Assembly: GCA_026388915.1 (NCBI GenBank)
Contig: JAPLIW010000717.1
Span: 1 to 12,535 of the forward strand
Direction: 5' to 3'
From: Deltaproteobacteria bacterium
Lineage (GTDB): Bacteria; Desulfobacterota; SM23-61
Length of the DNA stretch: 12,535 bases
Shown here: piece by piece, positions 1-6,638 of the stretch
Numbering within the stretch: position 1 is the stretch's first letter
How the letters are laid out: each line of letters begins with the position of its first letter
Made by a program: the position numbers and the translations under genes
The notes under the pieces: model-generated
Databases searched by the model: none
What the model was told of the DNA's origin: nothing
What the model saw: only the letters and a program-made list of their open reading frames with translations

Positions 1-261
1 CTGCCGGTCCGCATTTATGAACTGATGGCCAAAAAGGGAGGTCTCGACCCCGGCCAAAGGCGTGCTGGCGAGCTTTTCGCGGAGGGGCTGGCCCTATACC
101 GGAAACAGGACTGGGATGAGGCTGTCCGCCGGTTTCAACAGATCCTCGAACTTAATCCCGAGGACGGCCCGGCAAAGACTTTTATCCGCCGGTGCCAAAC
201 CTACAAGGGGAATCCGCCCGGCCCGGGCTGGGACGGAGTGTATCGGTTGACGACAAAATAA
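1..261 (+). CDS. Probable adenylate/guanylate cyclase, C-terminal end (partial)
   Basis: The reading frame is open from the first base and stops with TAA at 259-261, so this is the 3' end of a gene that begins outside the window. The 86 visible residues begin with a short stretch containing VRIYELM. A TPR-like helix pair follows (roughly residues 20-50: FAEGLALYRKQDWDEAVRRF, then LELNPEDGPAK), and the end reads RRCQTYKGNPP..WDGVYRL. This pattern is the usual tail of bacterial class III adenylate/guanylate cyclases, often with CHASE2 sensor domains: the cyclase fold ends in a v.vYELl motif and a single TPR ends in the WdGv motif. The catalytic domain is not in the window, so activity cannot be judged. 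An ATG at 25 exists but is internal to the conserved tail and is not the true start. A cyclase here would fit the cyclic-nucleotide-binding-domain gene at 9170-9592, though the two lie far apart on opposite strands. Confidence 0.72.
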   Translation: MPVRIYELMAKKGGLDPGQRRAGELFAEGLALYRKQDWDEAVRRFQQILELNPEDGPAKTFIRRCQTYKGNPPGPGWDGVYRLTTK

Positions 262-409
262 AAGTGCCTAGAGTGCCTAAAGTTCGGAGTGCCTGGAGTT
301 CGAAGAGCAAAAGTCTGCAAGCCTGGAGGTCATGAAGTCCTGGGAATGGAAACGAATGGGTATGCAAAGGTTATGGTTCCTGCTTTTTTCATTCTAGGCA
401 CTCCGAACT
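262..409. repeat. AGTGCCT-rich inverted-repeat region
   Basis: Non-coding stretch directly after the cyclase stop codon. Copies of AGTGCCT occur at 263-269, 272-278 and 288-294. The 14-mer at 281-294 (AGTTCGGAGTGCCT) is exactly inverted at 396-409, and the 9-mer at 262-270 (AAGTGCCTA) is exactly inverted at 555-563, beyond the neighbouring hairpin element. The arms at 281-294 and 396-409 enclose about 100 bp with no convincing gene. I read it as a dispersed non-coding repeat. It may also act as a structured 3' end for the cyclase mRNA. Confidence 0.6.
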
Positions 410-548
410 CTAGCAGGTTGCTGAAAAAGTCTTTTGGGGTTCTGGGTCGTCATTCCTGCGGAAGCAGGAATCCAGTCTTTTCAAGGGATTCTGGACTCCC
501 GCTTTCGCGGGAGTGACGGAAAATTGGGGTTTTTCCGCATCCTGCTAG
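410..548. repeat. MITE-like element with two hairpins
   Basis: A 139-bp element bounded by CTAGCAGG at 410-417 and CCTGCTAG at 541-548, with imperfect terminal inverted repeats running about 20 bp inward (GCAGGTTGCTGAAAAA against GCAGGATGCGGAAAAA). Inside are two perfect 8-bp hairpins with 4-nt loops: ATTCCTGC/GCAGGAAT (452-459 and 464-471, loop GGAA) and ACTCCCGC/GCGGGAGT (495-502 and 507-514, loop TTTC). The two hairpins are also imperfect inverted copies of each other across 446-519. Similar CATTCC...GGAATGAC palindromes are dispersed in many deltaproteobacterial genomes. The outer CTAG is palindromic, so target duplication and terminal repeat cannot be separated. No transposase is encoded. 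Confidence 0.7.
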
Positions 549-581
549 GCATTGTAGGCACTTCATGAAGGGGAGGACGAT

Positions 582-1058
582 ATGAAAGCAAAAACCTGGA
601 TCATTCTTCTGGGGCTGTGCCTCATCTCGTCGGTCGCGGCCGCGGCCACGGTGAAGGTCATCACCCAGGAAGCGATGATCCGCAAGGACAAACGTTTCTT
701 CGCTCCCGCCCTGGTCCGGGCTCCTTTCGGGGCGGCCCTGCAGGAATCGGGGAGGGAGGGAGACTGGTTCCGGGTCAGCTACCAGGGAAAAGAGGGCTGG
801 ATTCACAAGAGCGCCGTCCAGGAGCAAAAATTCCAGCTTTCTTCCCTGGCCGGAGGGCAGGCCGAGGAAACCTCCCAGGACGAAGTAGCCCTGGCGGGAA
901 AGGGGTTCAATCCCGAGGTGGAAAAGGCGTTTCGGGACAAGAATCCGAAGATGCGGTATGACCTCGTGAACCAGGTGCAGGCTTATCGAGTGGAGGAACA
1001 GAGGCTGCAGGCCTTCATCCGGGCGGGCAACCTTCGGGAACCCGGAGGTGCGCCATGA
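582..1058 (+). CDS. Secreted SH3b-domain protein
   Basis: A 158-residue protein. The N-terminus is a clear signal peptide (MKAK, a hydrophobic stretch from about residue 6, then AAAA) with likely cleavage near residue 22. Residues 23-80 form one bacterial SH3 (SH3b) domain: a TVKV opening strand, the DWFRVSY strand, and GWIHKSAV at the end. SH3b domains usually bind peptidoglycan or other cell-wall ligands, so an envelope role is likely. The remaining 75 residues are charged and helical with no recognised domain. The start is supported by GGGAGGA at 571-577. The stop codon overlaps the ATG of the downstream metalloprotease in an ATGA tetranucleotide, so the two are very likely co-translated and may act together in the envelope. 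The exact substrate or ligand is unknown. Confidence 0.85.
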   Translation: MKAKTWIILLGLCLISSVAAAATVKVITQEAMIRKDKRFFAPALVRAPFGAALQESGREGDWFRVSYQGKEGWIHKSAVQEQKFQLSSLAGGQAEETSQDEVALAGKGFNPEVEKAFRDKNPKMRYDLVNQVQAYRVEEQRLQAFIRAGNLREPGGAP

Positions 1059-1963
1059 AAAAAGGTGTTTTCTGTACCGCGGCCCTGTCCTTCTTGCTGG
1101 CCTTGTTCCTGACCGGTTGCGCAGAGGTCGTGCAGATGGGAACGGCCGTGGGGGAAGGAATGGGGAAAATATCCAAGGAGGACCGGGAAGCCATTGATCG
1201 GATGGCCAAGCAAACCGCCAAAGCGGCCAGGCCCATGACCGAGCAGGAGGAATATTACGTGGGCCGGGCCGTGGCCGCCACCATCCTTGGCCGCTACCGG
1301 CTCTATTCGAATGAACGTTTGACCGCTTACGTCAACTCCATCGGCCAGGCCCTCGCCCTGGCCTCCGACCGTTCTTACATCTTCGGAGGCTATGACTTCG
1401 CCATTTTGGACACGGAAGAGGCGAACGCCCTGGCCTGCCCGGGGGGAATGATTTTTATCACCCGGGGCATGCTGAAAAAAGCCCAAAACGAGGACCAACT
1501 CGCCGCCATCCTGGCCCATGAAGTGGCCCATGTGAATCACAAGGACGGTTTGGCCTCGATTCAGAAGTCTCGCTGGGTGGAAGCCCTGTCGATCTTGGGA
1601 TCGGAAACTGCCCGGAAACTCGGCGGGGCGGAGATGACCAAGCTGGTTTCGCTCTTCGAAGGATCGGTGGATGATGTGGCCAAGACCCTCCTGGTCAACG
1701 GATACAGCCGTGAGCAGGAGATGGAAGCGGACCTTGGGGCCCTCGCTTTTCTGAACCGCCTCGGGTACAGCCCTTACGGCCTCACCGACTCCCTCGAGAA
1801 AATGGCCCGGGAACAGACCGGCGGGTCGAAACAGGGCATCTTCGCCACCCATCCCGGGATGAATCAGCGTCTGGCCAGCAGCAAATCGGCCATTGCTAAA
1901 AATCAGTGGCCCCGGAAAGACGACCCGGCGAGGTACCGGCGTTTCCGGGAATTGGCGGGCTGA
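1055..1963 (+). CDS. M48 family zinc metalloprotease, lipoprotein
   Basis: A 302-residue protein beginning with a lipoprotein signal peptide with lipobox LTGC; Cys22 would carry the lipid. The M48 zinc site is intact: HEVAH at residues 155-159 within LAAILAHEVAHV supplies two His ligands and the catalytic Glu156. The downstream QEMEAD stretch (residues 221-226) supplies the third ligand, probably Glu222. PGGMIFITRGML (129-140) before the zinc site and THPGMNQRL (265-273) after it are also typical of the BepA/LoiP-like group, which acts in outer-membrane protein quality control. No long C-terminal TPR domain follows, unlike full-length BepA, so this is the short LoiP-like form. The start overlaps the SH3b gene by four bases (ATGA), which implies translational coupling. 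The lack of Asp at +2 suggests an outer-membrane location, by the E. coli rule only. Confidence 0.9.
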   Translation: MKKGVFCTAALSFLLALFLTGCAEVVQMGTAVGEGMGKISKEDREAIDRMAKQTAKAARPMTEQEEYYVGRAVAATILGRYRLYSNERLTAYVNSIGQALALASDRSYIFGGYDFAILDTEEANALACPGGMIFITRGMLKKAQNEDQLAAILAHEVAHVNHKDGLASIQKSRWVEALSILGSETARKLGGAEMTKLVSLFEGSVDDVAKTLLVNGYSREQEMEADLGALAFLNRLGYSPYGLTDSLEKMAREQTGGSKQGIFATHPGMNQRLASSKSAIAKNQWPRKDDPARYRRFRELAG

Positions 1964-2025
1964 GAAAAGAACGTAATCGCTTAAATTGAGTCGGAGGGCC
2001 TATTCACCAAGACCTGTTATTCGGG

Positions 2026-3294
2026 TTGGACCAGAAGCCACCCTGGCCACGGGCCATGGCCTACGGGTTCCAGTGGATGATCATCTTCCTGCCCACCCTG
2101 ATGATTCTCTCGGCCATCTCCTCCGAGTATCTAAAATTGCCGGAAGGGGAGAGAATCCTTTTCTTCCAGCGGGTTCTGGTGACCACCGGAGGAATCATGA
2201 TCCTCCAGACTTTGTGGGGACACCGCTACCCCCTTCTGGATGGGCCCTCCTCAGCTCTTCTCCTGACCCTCCTGGTTCTGGCCCCCGGAGGGATGCCGGC
2301 CATCCAGGGAGGAATGATCATCGGCGGAATCCTCCTCGTCCTTCTGGCCGCCCTCCGGCTCATGCGGTATGTGGAAGCCCTCTTCACCGATAATGTGGTC
2401 GGAGTAACCCTCATCCTCATCGCCATCACCCTCTTGCCCTATCTGGCCCCGCTGCTCATCGGTCAGCATCCGGGAAGCCCTCGGGGGGACCTGCGGATTC
2501 TGGGAGTCTCCCTGGTTACCGTCGCGGCCATTGCCCTCTTCAGCCAGAGGCTGGCGGGATTTTTCAGGACGCTCTCCTTGCTCTGGGGAATCCTGCTGGG
2601 AACTTTCCTGATGGGCCTTCTCGGTCGACTGGATTTTTCCGTCCGGCCTGAGGTCCAGTGGTTTTCCCTTCCTCCCTCCCTGGTATCCGAACCTCCCCGT
2701 TTTGTCCTTTCGGCCATTCTTCCCTTCCTGGTGGCTTATCTGGCGGTGGTCATCAACGGGGTGGGAAGCATGTACAGTATCGGGGAAATCGTGGGCAAAG
2801 AAAACATGGGAAGAAGGGTGGCCCGGGGAATCGGATTGACCGGCGCGGGAAGCATCCTGGCTGGGGCGCTGGGGTCCATCGGCACGGTGAGTTTCGGCAT
2901 CAGCCCCGGCGTCGTGCTGATTACCCGGGTGGGAAGCCGTTTTCCCCTGACCCTCTGCGGGGTCTTCCTCTGCCTCCTGGCTTTTTTCCAGAAGTTTCTC
3001 ATGCTCCTCCTCTCCATTCCCCCTTCGGTGGTGGGAGCGGCTCTCCTCACGGCCATGGCTTCCCAGGTGGGGGCCGGGATCTCGGTCCTCACCCGCACGG
3101 GACGCTCTTTGGAGGGCCGGGACTATCTGGTGATCGGCCTGCCCATCCTGCTGGCCGGAATCATTACCCTGCTTCCGGAAGATTTCTTCCGGACCCTTTC
3201 CTTCAGCGCCCAGGCTTTTTTGAAAAACGGGCTGGTGGTGGGGATCGTGGCCGTCCTTCTTCTCGAGCACCTTGTCCTCAGGGAAAAGAAATAG
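2026..3294 (+). CDS. NCS2-type (xanthine/uracil) permease family protein
   Basis: About 422 residues, strongly hydrophobic, with roughly 12-14 membrane segments. Family marks include GPSSALLL (residues 73-80) in the TM3 region and the TM8-9 block with SIGEIVGKEN, ARGIGLTGAGSILAGALGSI and LITRVGSRFPL. NCS2 proteins import nucleobases, or in some branches ascorbate, by proton or sodium symport. The NCS2 signature N-x-G-x4-T-[RKG] reads S-P-G-V-V-L-I-T-R here (293-301), so the usual Asn is replaced and the substrate cannot be inferred. The 5' end is uncertain. TTG at 2026 is the only standard in-frame start before the motif, but the frame is open back to a TGA at 1987-1989. The extra residues (DLLFG) look like family N-terminus, and the only good Shine-Dalgarno (GGAGGG, 1993-1998) lies too far upstream of TTG. 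The gene follows the M48 gene by about 60 bp. Confidence 0.82.
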   Translation: MDQKPPWPRAMAYGFQWMIIFLPTLMILSAISSEYLKLPEGERILFFQRVLVTTGGIMILQTLWGHRYPLLDGPSSALLLTLLVLAPGGMPAIQGGMIIGGILLVLLAALRLMRYVEALFTDNVVGVTLILIAITLLPYLAPLLIGQHPGSPRGDLRILGVSLVTVAAIALFSQRLAGFFRTLSLLWGILLGTFLMGLLGRLDFSVRPEVQWFSLPPSLVSEPPRFVLSAILPFLVAYLAVVINGVGSMYSIGEIVGKENMGRRVARGIGLTGAGSILAGALGSIGTVSFGISPGVVLITRVGSRFPLTLCGVFLCLLAFFQKFLMLLLSIPPSVVGAALLTAMASQVGAGISVLTRTGRSLEGRDYLVIGLPILLAGIITLLPEDFFRTLSFSAQAFLKNGLVVGIVAVLLLEHLVLREKK

Positions 3295-3324
3295 GATTCA
3301 GGGGGAGAAGTTCGGAGCATGTAG

Positions 3325-3343
3325 GGGCACGCGGCGCGTGCCC
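3325..3343. repeat. GC-rich perfect hairpin in convergent gap
   Basis: GGGCACGC (3325-3332) and GCGTGCCC (3336-3343) form a perfect 8-bp stem around GGC, 30 bp after the permease stop codon. It could help end transcription between the convergent permease and DUF4388 genes, but no T-tract follows on either strand. GTAGGGGCACG-type palindromes are also widespread dispersed repeats in environmental genomes, so repeat is the safer call. Confidence 0.5.
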
Positions 3344-3504
3344 GGGTGGAGCCCGGAGGGGGGAAAACCGTGTCCCGGGTTGGGTGTTGATTGTTGCGGC
3401 GTGAATCGAACTTCCGGCCGGGCCACGGGAGAGTTGAAAAACGAATTCCTAACTCAGGAGACAAGCTGAACGTTGTCAGTTAAAATTTATATTTGGCCTC
3501 AAGT

Positions 3505-3553
3505 GAAGCGGTCCGCAAGGCCGAAGGCCGGTCCTCGTTCCCGAAGGGCGGTC
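3505..3553. repeat. Three-copy degenerate repeat, 20-nt period
   Basis: CGGTC recurs at 3509-3513, 3529-3533 and 3549-3553, each preceded by GAAG or GAAGG, so three degenerate copies follow one another at a 20-nt period. The last two share CCGAAGG(C/G)CGGTC. The tract lies just after the stop codon of the minus-strand DUF4388 gene. Read on the minus strand, each of the last two copies gives a short hairpin around TTC or TTCG. It may mark the 3' end of that transcript, or be a dispersed repeat. Confidence 0.4.
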
Positions 3554-3567
3554 GCTCCCAAGATCCT

Positions 3568-4572
3568 TCAGCGAGGCAGGAGACCCCGGTCCACCATCTC
3601 GGAGGGGTTCTTGGGGTAGCGGTTCTCTTCCAGGAAAAAGACCTCGCGGGCATTCTTGACTTTCAGGTCATAGACCTTCCTCACCGAATCCCGAACCGCA
3701 TGCCACCCCTGCCGTTCCCCGTAGGTGAAGGGGAAATGCCCTAGGCGCGTCGCGGTGAACTGGAAAAAAAGGAGAAGGGCGAAAATCCCTACCAGGAGGT
3801 AGGCGGCGGCTTCGGCCAGGTATTTGGCAACCTGAGACTTCCTCCCCTCCCCTCGATCCTTTTTGGCGCTGATCGAGGTCGATTCGATCAGTCCGGCATT
3901 CATGAGGAGGATAAGGTACTTGCAGGTCTCGAACTCTTCCACAAAACTCACTTCGATGACTTCCCGGATCGAGCGCTGGCCGTCGATGAGGTCATAAATG
4001 ACCTCCATCTGGAAGGTGCGGTTCTTTTCCCAGGGGGTCCCCACCAGGGCATCCAGGGTGGTCATGGGGTTAAGCTTCTGCAGGACCATGTCAAAGCTGG
4101 GAAGGCGCTCGGCGATCATGGGCCACTCATCGACCATGCGGAGCACATCCAGGAGGAGGAATTCCGAATTCATGGGCTCCACGAACTCATGATCATAGGC
4201 GACCGGTTTGGTCTCAAAATGGAAGCTGCCTCCCTTCCATTTGAAGAGGCCGTAGATGGTATCCACGGTCAGGAGGCGCAGGGCCGCGGTCAGATCCTCC
4301 TTGGTGACCATGCCGTTATCGACCAGCACCTTTTCCAGGCCCACCAGGTTATCCTTGTGCTGCTTGTAAGCCCTTTGCCAGTTCTCCGCCGAGATCACCC
4401 GGCCGCGGATCAGTCGTCTCCCCAGGGCCGGCTCCTCTTCCGTGTCCCCCGGAAAGGCCACCCCGACGATCAGGCCCTTCTCGAAGAGGACCTGGACGAC
4501 CTTCTTATCCCCCTCCAGGGTGAGGATTCCGGTCTTTCGCTGCTGGCCCAGGACCTGGAAAAGGTCCGTCAA
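3568..4572 (-). CDS. DUF4388 (PATAN) domain protein with C-terminal membrane anchor
   Basis: At least 334 residues. The N-terminal 120 or so are a DUF4388/PATAN domain (LFQVLGQQRKTGILTL, then VLFEKGLIVGVAF), a family found with response regulators and bacterial Ras-like GTPases. Residues about 170-232 resemble the winged-helix-like unit that often follows it (IYDLIDGQRSIREVIEVSF, then LMNAGLIEST). One membrane helix spans about 252-272. The last 60 residues, ending LEENRYPKNPSEMVDRGLLPR, recall the tail of pseudopilin-like proteins. The assigned TTG start truncates the first helix: the frame is open upstream back to a TGA at 4639-4641 and encodes GSLKDFGL, the usual opening of the family, yet it contains no ATG, GTG or TTG. 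CTG at 4585-4587 is the nearest alternative. The gene follows the TPR/zinc-ribbon membrane gene by under 50 bp and is last in the minus-strand cluster. Confidence 0.82.
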   Translation of the reverse strand: MTDLFQVLGQQRKTGILTLEGDKKVVQVLFEKGLIVGVAFPGDTEEEPALGRRLIRGRVISAENWQRAYKQHKDNLVGLEKVLVDNGMVTKEDLTAALRLLTVDTIYGLFKWKGGSFHFETKPVAYDHEFVEPMNSEFLLLDVLRMVDEWPMIAERLPSFDMVLQKLNPMTTLDALVGTPWEKNRTFQMEVIYDLIDGQRSIREVIEVSFVEEFETCKYLILLMNAGLIESTSISAKKDRGEGRKSQVAKYLAEAAAYLLVGIFALLLFFQFTATRLGHFPFTYGERQGWHAVRDSVRKVYDLKVKNAREVFFLEENRYPKNPSEMVDRGLLPR

Positions 4573-4618
4573 ACCGAAGTCTTTCAGGGACCCGGTGAGC
4601 CCGCCTTCTTTCCCGTTT

Positions 4619-6613
4619 TTAGGTCCTTCGAAGATAGGTCATTCCCCCTTGCAGACGGATTCGATTCATCCGGTACTGAACGAAAAGATAGAAAAAGATG
4701 AAAAGGCCCACCGCAATGATCAGCCAGGGGATCCCGAGGGACGACTCCGGCGAAAGAGGATTGGGTATCCACCCCGACCACCAGATCACCCGGGTCAGGA
4801 AAAGGATCAGCACGAAGAGATAGAGGATCCCCTCCACGGTGTGCCCCCGCATCAGGTGTCCCACCCCGGGCAGGATCCACGACAGCTTCTGCGGCAGGAA
4901 ATTCAGGCGCGACTGGTACCGGGCCACCGCAGCCCGCTTCTTGCGGACAACTTGCGGGTCGGCATTGCTGTTGGCGGTGAAAGCGTTGAGGCACTGGACG
5001 CACTGATTCCCGATGACCCTGGACCGGGTGCAGCGGGAGCAGAGAAGCGTCCCGCACCGCTCGCAGCTGCGGATCAGCGACAACCGCCGCGACACCAGGT
5101 GGATCCCTCCCAAAAGGGCGAAAAGGACCGCCATGGCGATTTCTGCATATTCCAGGGGAATTCCATTCCACAGGATATCCCAGGATCCCCGCGCGGTCCG
5201 TTCGCCTTCCGGGCTCGGGGTCCATACTCTTTTCCAGACCTGGAGGGGGCCGATGGTCCAGTCCATCACCAGCCGGTTGGGGTTCTTGGAGGAGATGCTC
5301 GTGTGATAGGAAATCTTCTGCGGCTCCAGCCGCTGGGCCCGTTGGAATTCCCCTTGGGCCTCCTTCATCCGGAGTTTGAGGAGATAGGCCTGGCTCAGGT
5401 TATAGGGCGGCTCTCCCCGGGAGGGATCCAGACGGACCGCGTTCTGGTAGGCCTCCGCGGCCTGATCCGGGCGGCCGGTCAGGAGGAAGAGGTTTCCCAG
5501 GTTGTTCAGGCCCGCGGCCGATCGGGGATCCAGCTGCAGAAGCTGAAGGAACCGCTGCTCCGCCTCATTCCACTTCCCCATGCGCTTCTCCACCAGTCCG
5601 AGGGACAGAAGGATATCGGGGTCCTGAGGATGGACTTTGTCGAGGTTCACCAGCCTCCGGTGTAAATCCTCGCTCCACGCTCCGTTATTCGCCCGGAGAA
5701 TTTCCGGGATGCCATTTCCCGTTAGGGAAAAAACCAGAGAAGAATGGAAACGAATGCCCAGGGGGAGAAGGAGGAGCAGACCCAGCAGGACCAGGGTCAC
5801 CACCCGGTCCGATCGCTTTCCGTAGATCCAGAAGACCAGGACCCACAGGACAAAGAGCCACATCCACCCCAGGCCCAGGAAAAAGGGGGAGAAGAGAAAG
5901 AGGAAGCTCAGCGCCATGAGGGGAATGGAGCTCATGTCCAGCCGGAGCAGGTGCTTCAAATGATGGGTAAAATAGAAGTAATGGCGGAAGAGAAGAGAAA
6001 CCGCGAAAACCGCGAAGGTGAGGATGAAGCTGAGCAGGATCCAGAAGCTGATATTCGCCAGGCGGGGAAAAGCCTCCTCCTGGTTGGCAAAGGAGAGGAA
6101 AACGCCCTTCCCCCAGGTTGAAACCACCCGGAGGGTATTCTCCCAGTTGCTGGGGATCTGGATCAGGAGCCACCCTGCCCGGGTTTGCAGCACTTCGGAG
6201 TAGTCCGGGGCCATCCGGTCGGCGTAGGCCAGGAGCTCGCCCTTCGCCATGGACATTCCCCTCTGGGGTGCCTGGGAGCTCTCCCGGAGCAGGACCCGGG
6301 AGTAAGCATAATCGTTGCGGATCCCCTGATCCAGGTTCCGCTGGTAGACTTTTTCCAGCTCTCCCTGGCTCTTCGACCAATCTCCTTTTTCCAGGTATTC
6401 CCGGTGGGCAAGCCAGGCCCGGTCGACCTCCTCCCGGTCCCTCATTCCGGCCTGCGCCGGAGTTTCCGGCAGAAGGGGGGATGGCCGGGGCTGGGCCCAT
6501 ACGGGAAGATCCCCCAGGATCAAAGCGATGGAAAAAAACAGGATCCCGAGCAGGGGCAGACAGGGTCTTCTTCGGGCTGGATGCAAGGAGGGCCGCAGGA
6601 AGATCTTTTCCAT
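4619..6613 (-). CDS. Multi-pass membrane protein with TPRs and a six-Cys zinc-ribbon-like cluster
   Basis: A 664-residue protein from ATG at 6611-6613. I prefer this start because a signal-peptide-like segment follows (LLGILFFSIALIL, with possible cleavage after VWA near residue 40) and the start lies just after the GTPase stop codon; the open frame continues upstream into that gene. Order of parts: an N-terminal helical region; membrane segments at about 188-208 and 230-286; about three TPRs at 326-436 (SLGLVEKRMGKWNEAEQRF, NLGNLFLLTGRPDQAAEAY, NLSQAYLLKLRMKEAQGEF); a membrane helix near 490-507; then Cys517, 520, 525, 528, 538 and 541 in three CxxC pairs, a probable metal-binding ribbon; and finally LPGVGHLMRG with two further helices. 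No enzyme motif was seen. It may be the membrane scaffold of the surrounding GTPase module. Topology around the cysteine cluster is not certain. Confidence 0.8.
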   Translation of the reverse strand: MEKIFLRPSLHPARRRPCLPLLGILFFSIALILGDLPVWAQPRPSPLLPETPAQAGMRDREEVDRAWLAHREYLEKGDWSKSQGELEKVYQRNLDQGIRNDYAYSRVLLRESSQAPQRGMSMAKGELLAYADRMAPDYSEVLQTRAGWLLIQIPSNWENTLRVVSTWGKGVFLSFANQEEAFPRLANISFWILLSFILTFAVFAVSLLFRHYFYFTHHLKHLLRLDMSSIPLMALSFLFLFSPFFLGLGWMWLFVLWVLVFWIYGKRSDRVVTLVLLGLLLLLPLGIRFHSSLVFSLTGNGIPEILRANNGAWSEDLHRRLVNLDKVHPQDPDILLSLGLVEKRMGKWNEAEQRFLQLLQLDPRSAAGLNNLGNLFLLTGRPDQAAEAYQNAVRLDPSRGEPPYNLSQAYLLKLRMKEAQGEFQRAQRLEPQKISYHTSISSKNPNRLVMDWTIGPLQVWKRVWTPSPEGERTARGSWDILWNGIPLEYAEIAMAVLFALLGGIHLVSRRLSLIRSCERCGTLLCSRCTRSRVIGNQCVQCLNAFTANSNADPQVVRKKRAAVARYQSRLNFLPQKLSWILPGVGHLMRGHTVEGILYLFVLILFLTRVIWWSGWIPNPLSPESSLGIPWLIIAVGLFIFFYLFVQYRMNRIRLQGGMTYLRRT

Positions 6614-6638
6614 GAAAAGAAATCTCTGGGGTGTTCCT

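Noticed and set aside
289..516. Small plus-strand open frame of 75 codons
   Set aside because: It runs through the inverted repeats and hairpins and has no ribosome site; the translated repeat is common noise in such elements.
410..548. Hairpin pair considered as a CRISPR or intrinsic terminator
   Set aside because: There are only two related hairpins, inverted to each other, with no spacers and no T-tract; terminal inverted repeats point to a MITE-like element.
983..1852. Minus-strand open frame of 289 codons
   Set aside because: Antisense to the M48 gene, whose zinc motif and lipobox are intact on the plus strand.
2251..3270. Long minus-strand open frame opposite the permease
   Set aside because: Its product is low in hydrophobic residues and rich in Gly, His, Asp and Gln, as expected of the antisense of a GC-rich membrane gene. 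The permease on the plus strand has clear family motifs.
4442..5665. Long plus-strand open frame of about 400 codons
   Set aside because: It lies opposite the DUF4388 and TPR membrane genes and has Pro/Arg/Gln-biased sequence with no domain; it is a GC-driven shadow.
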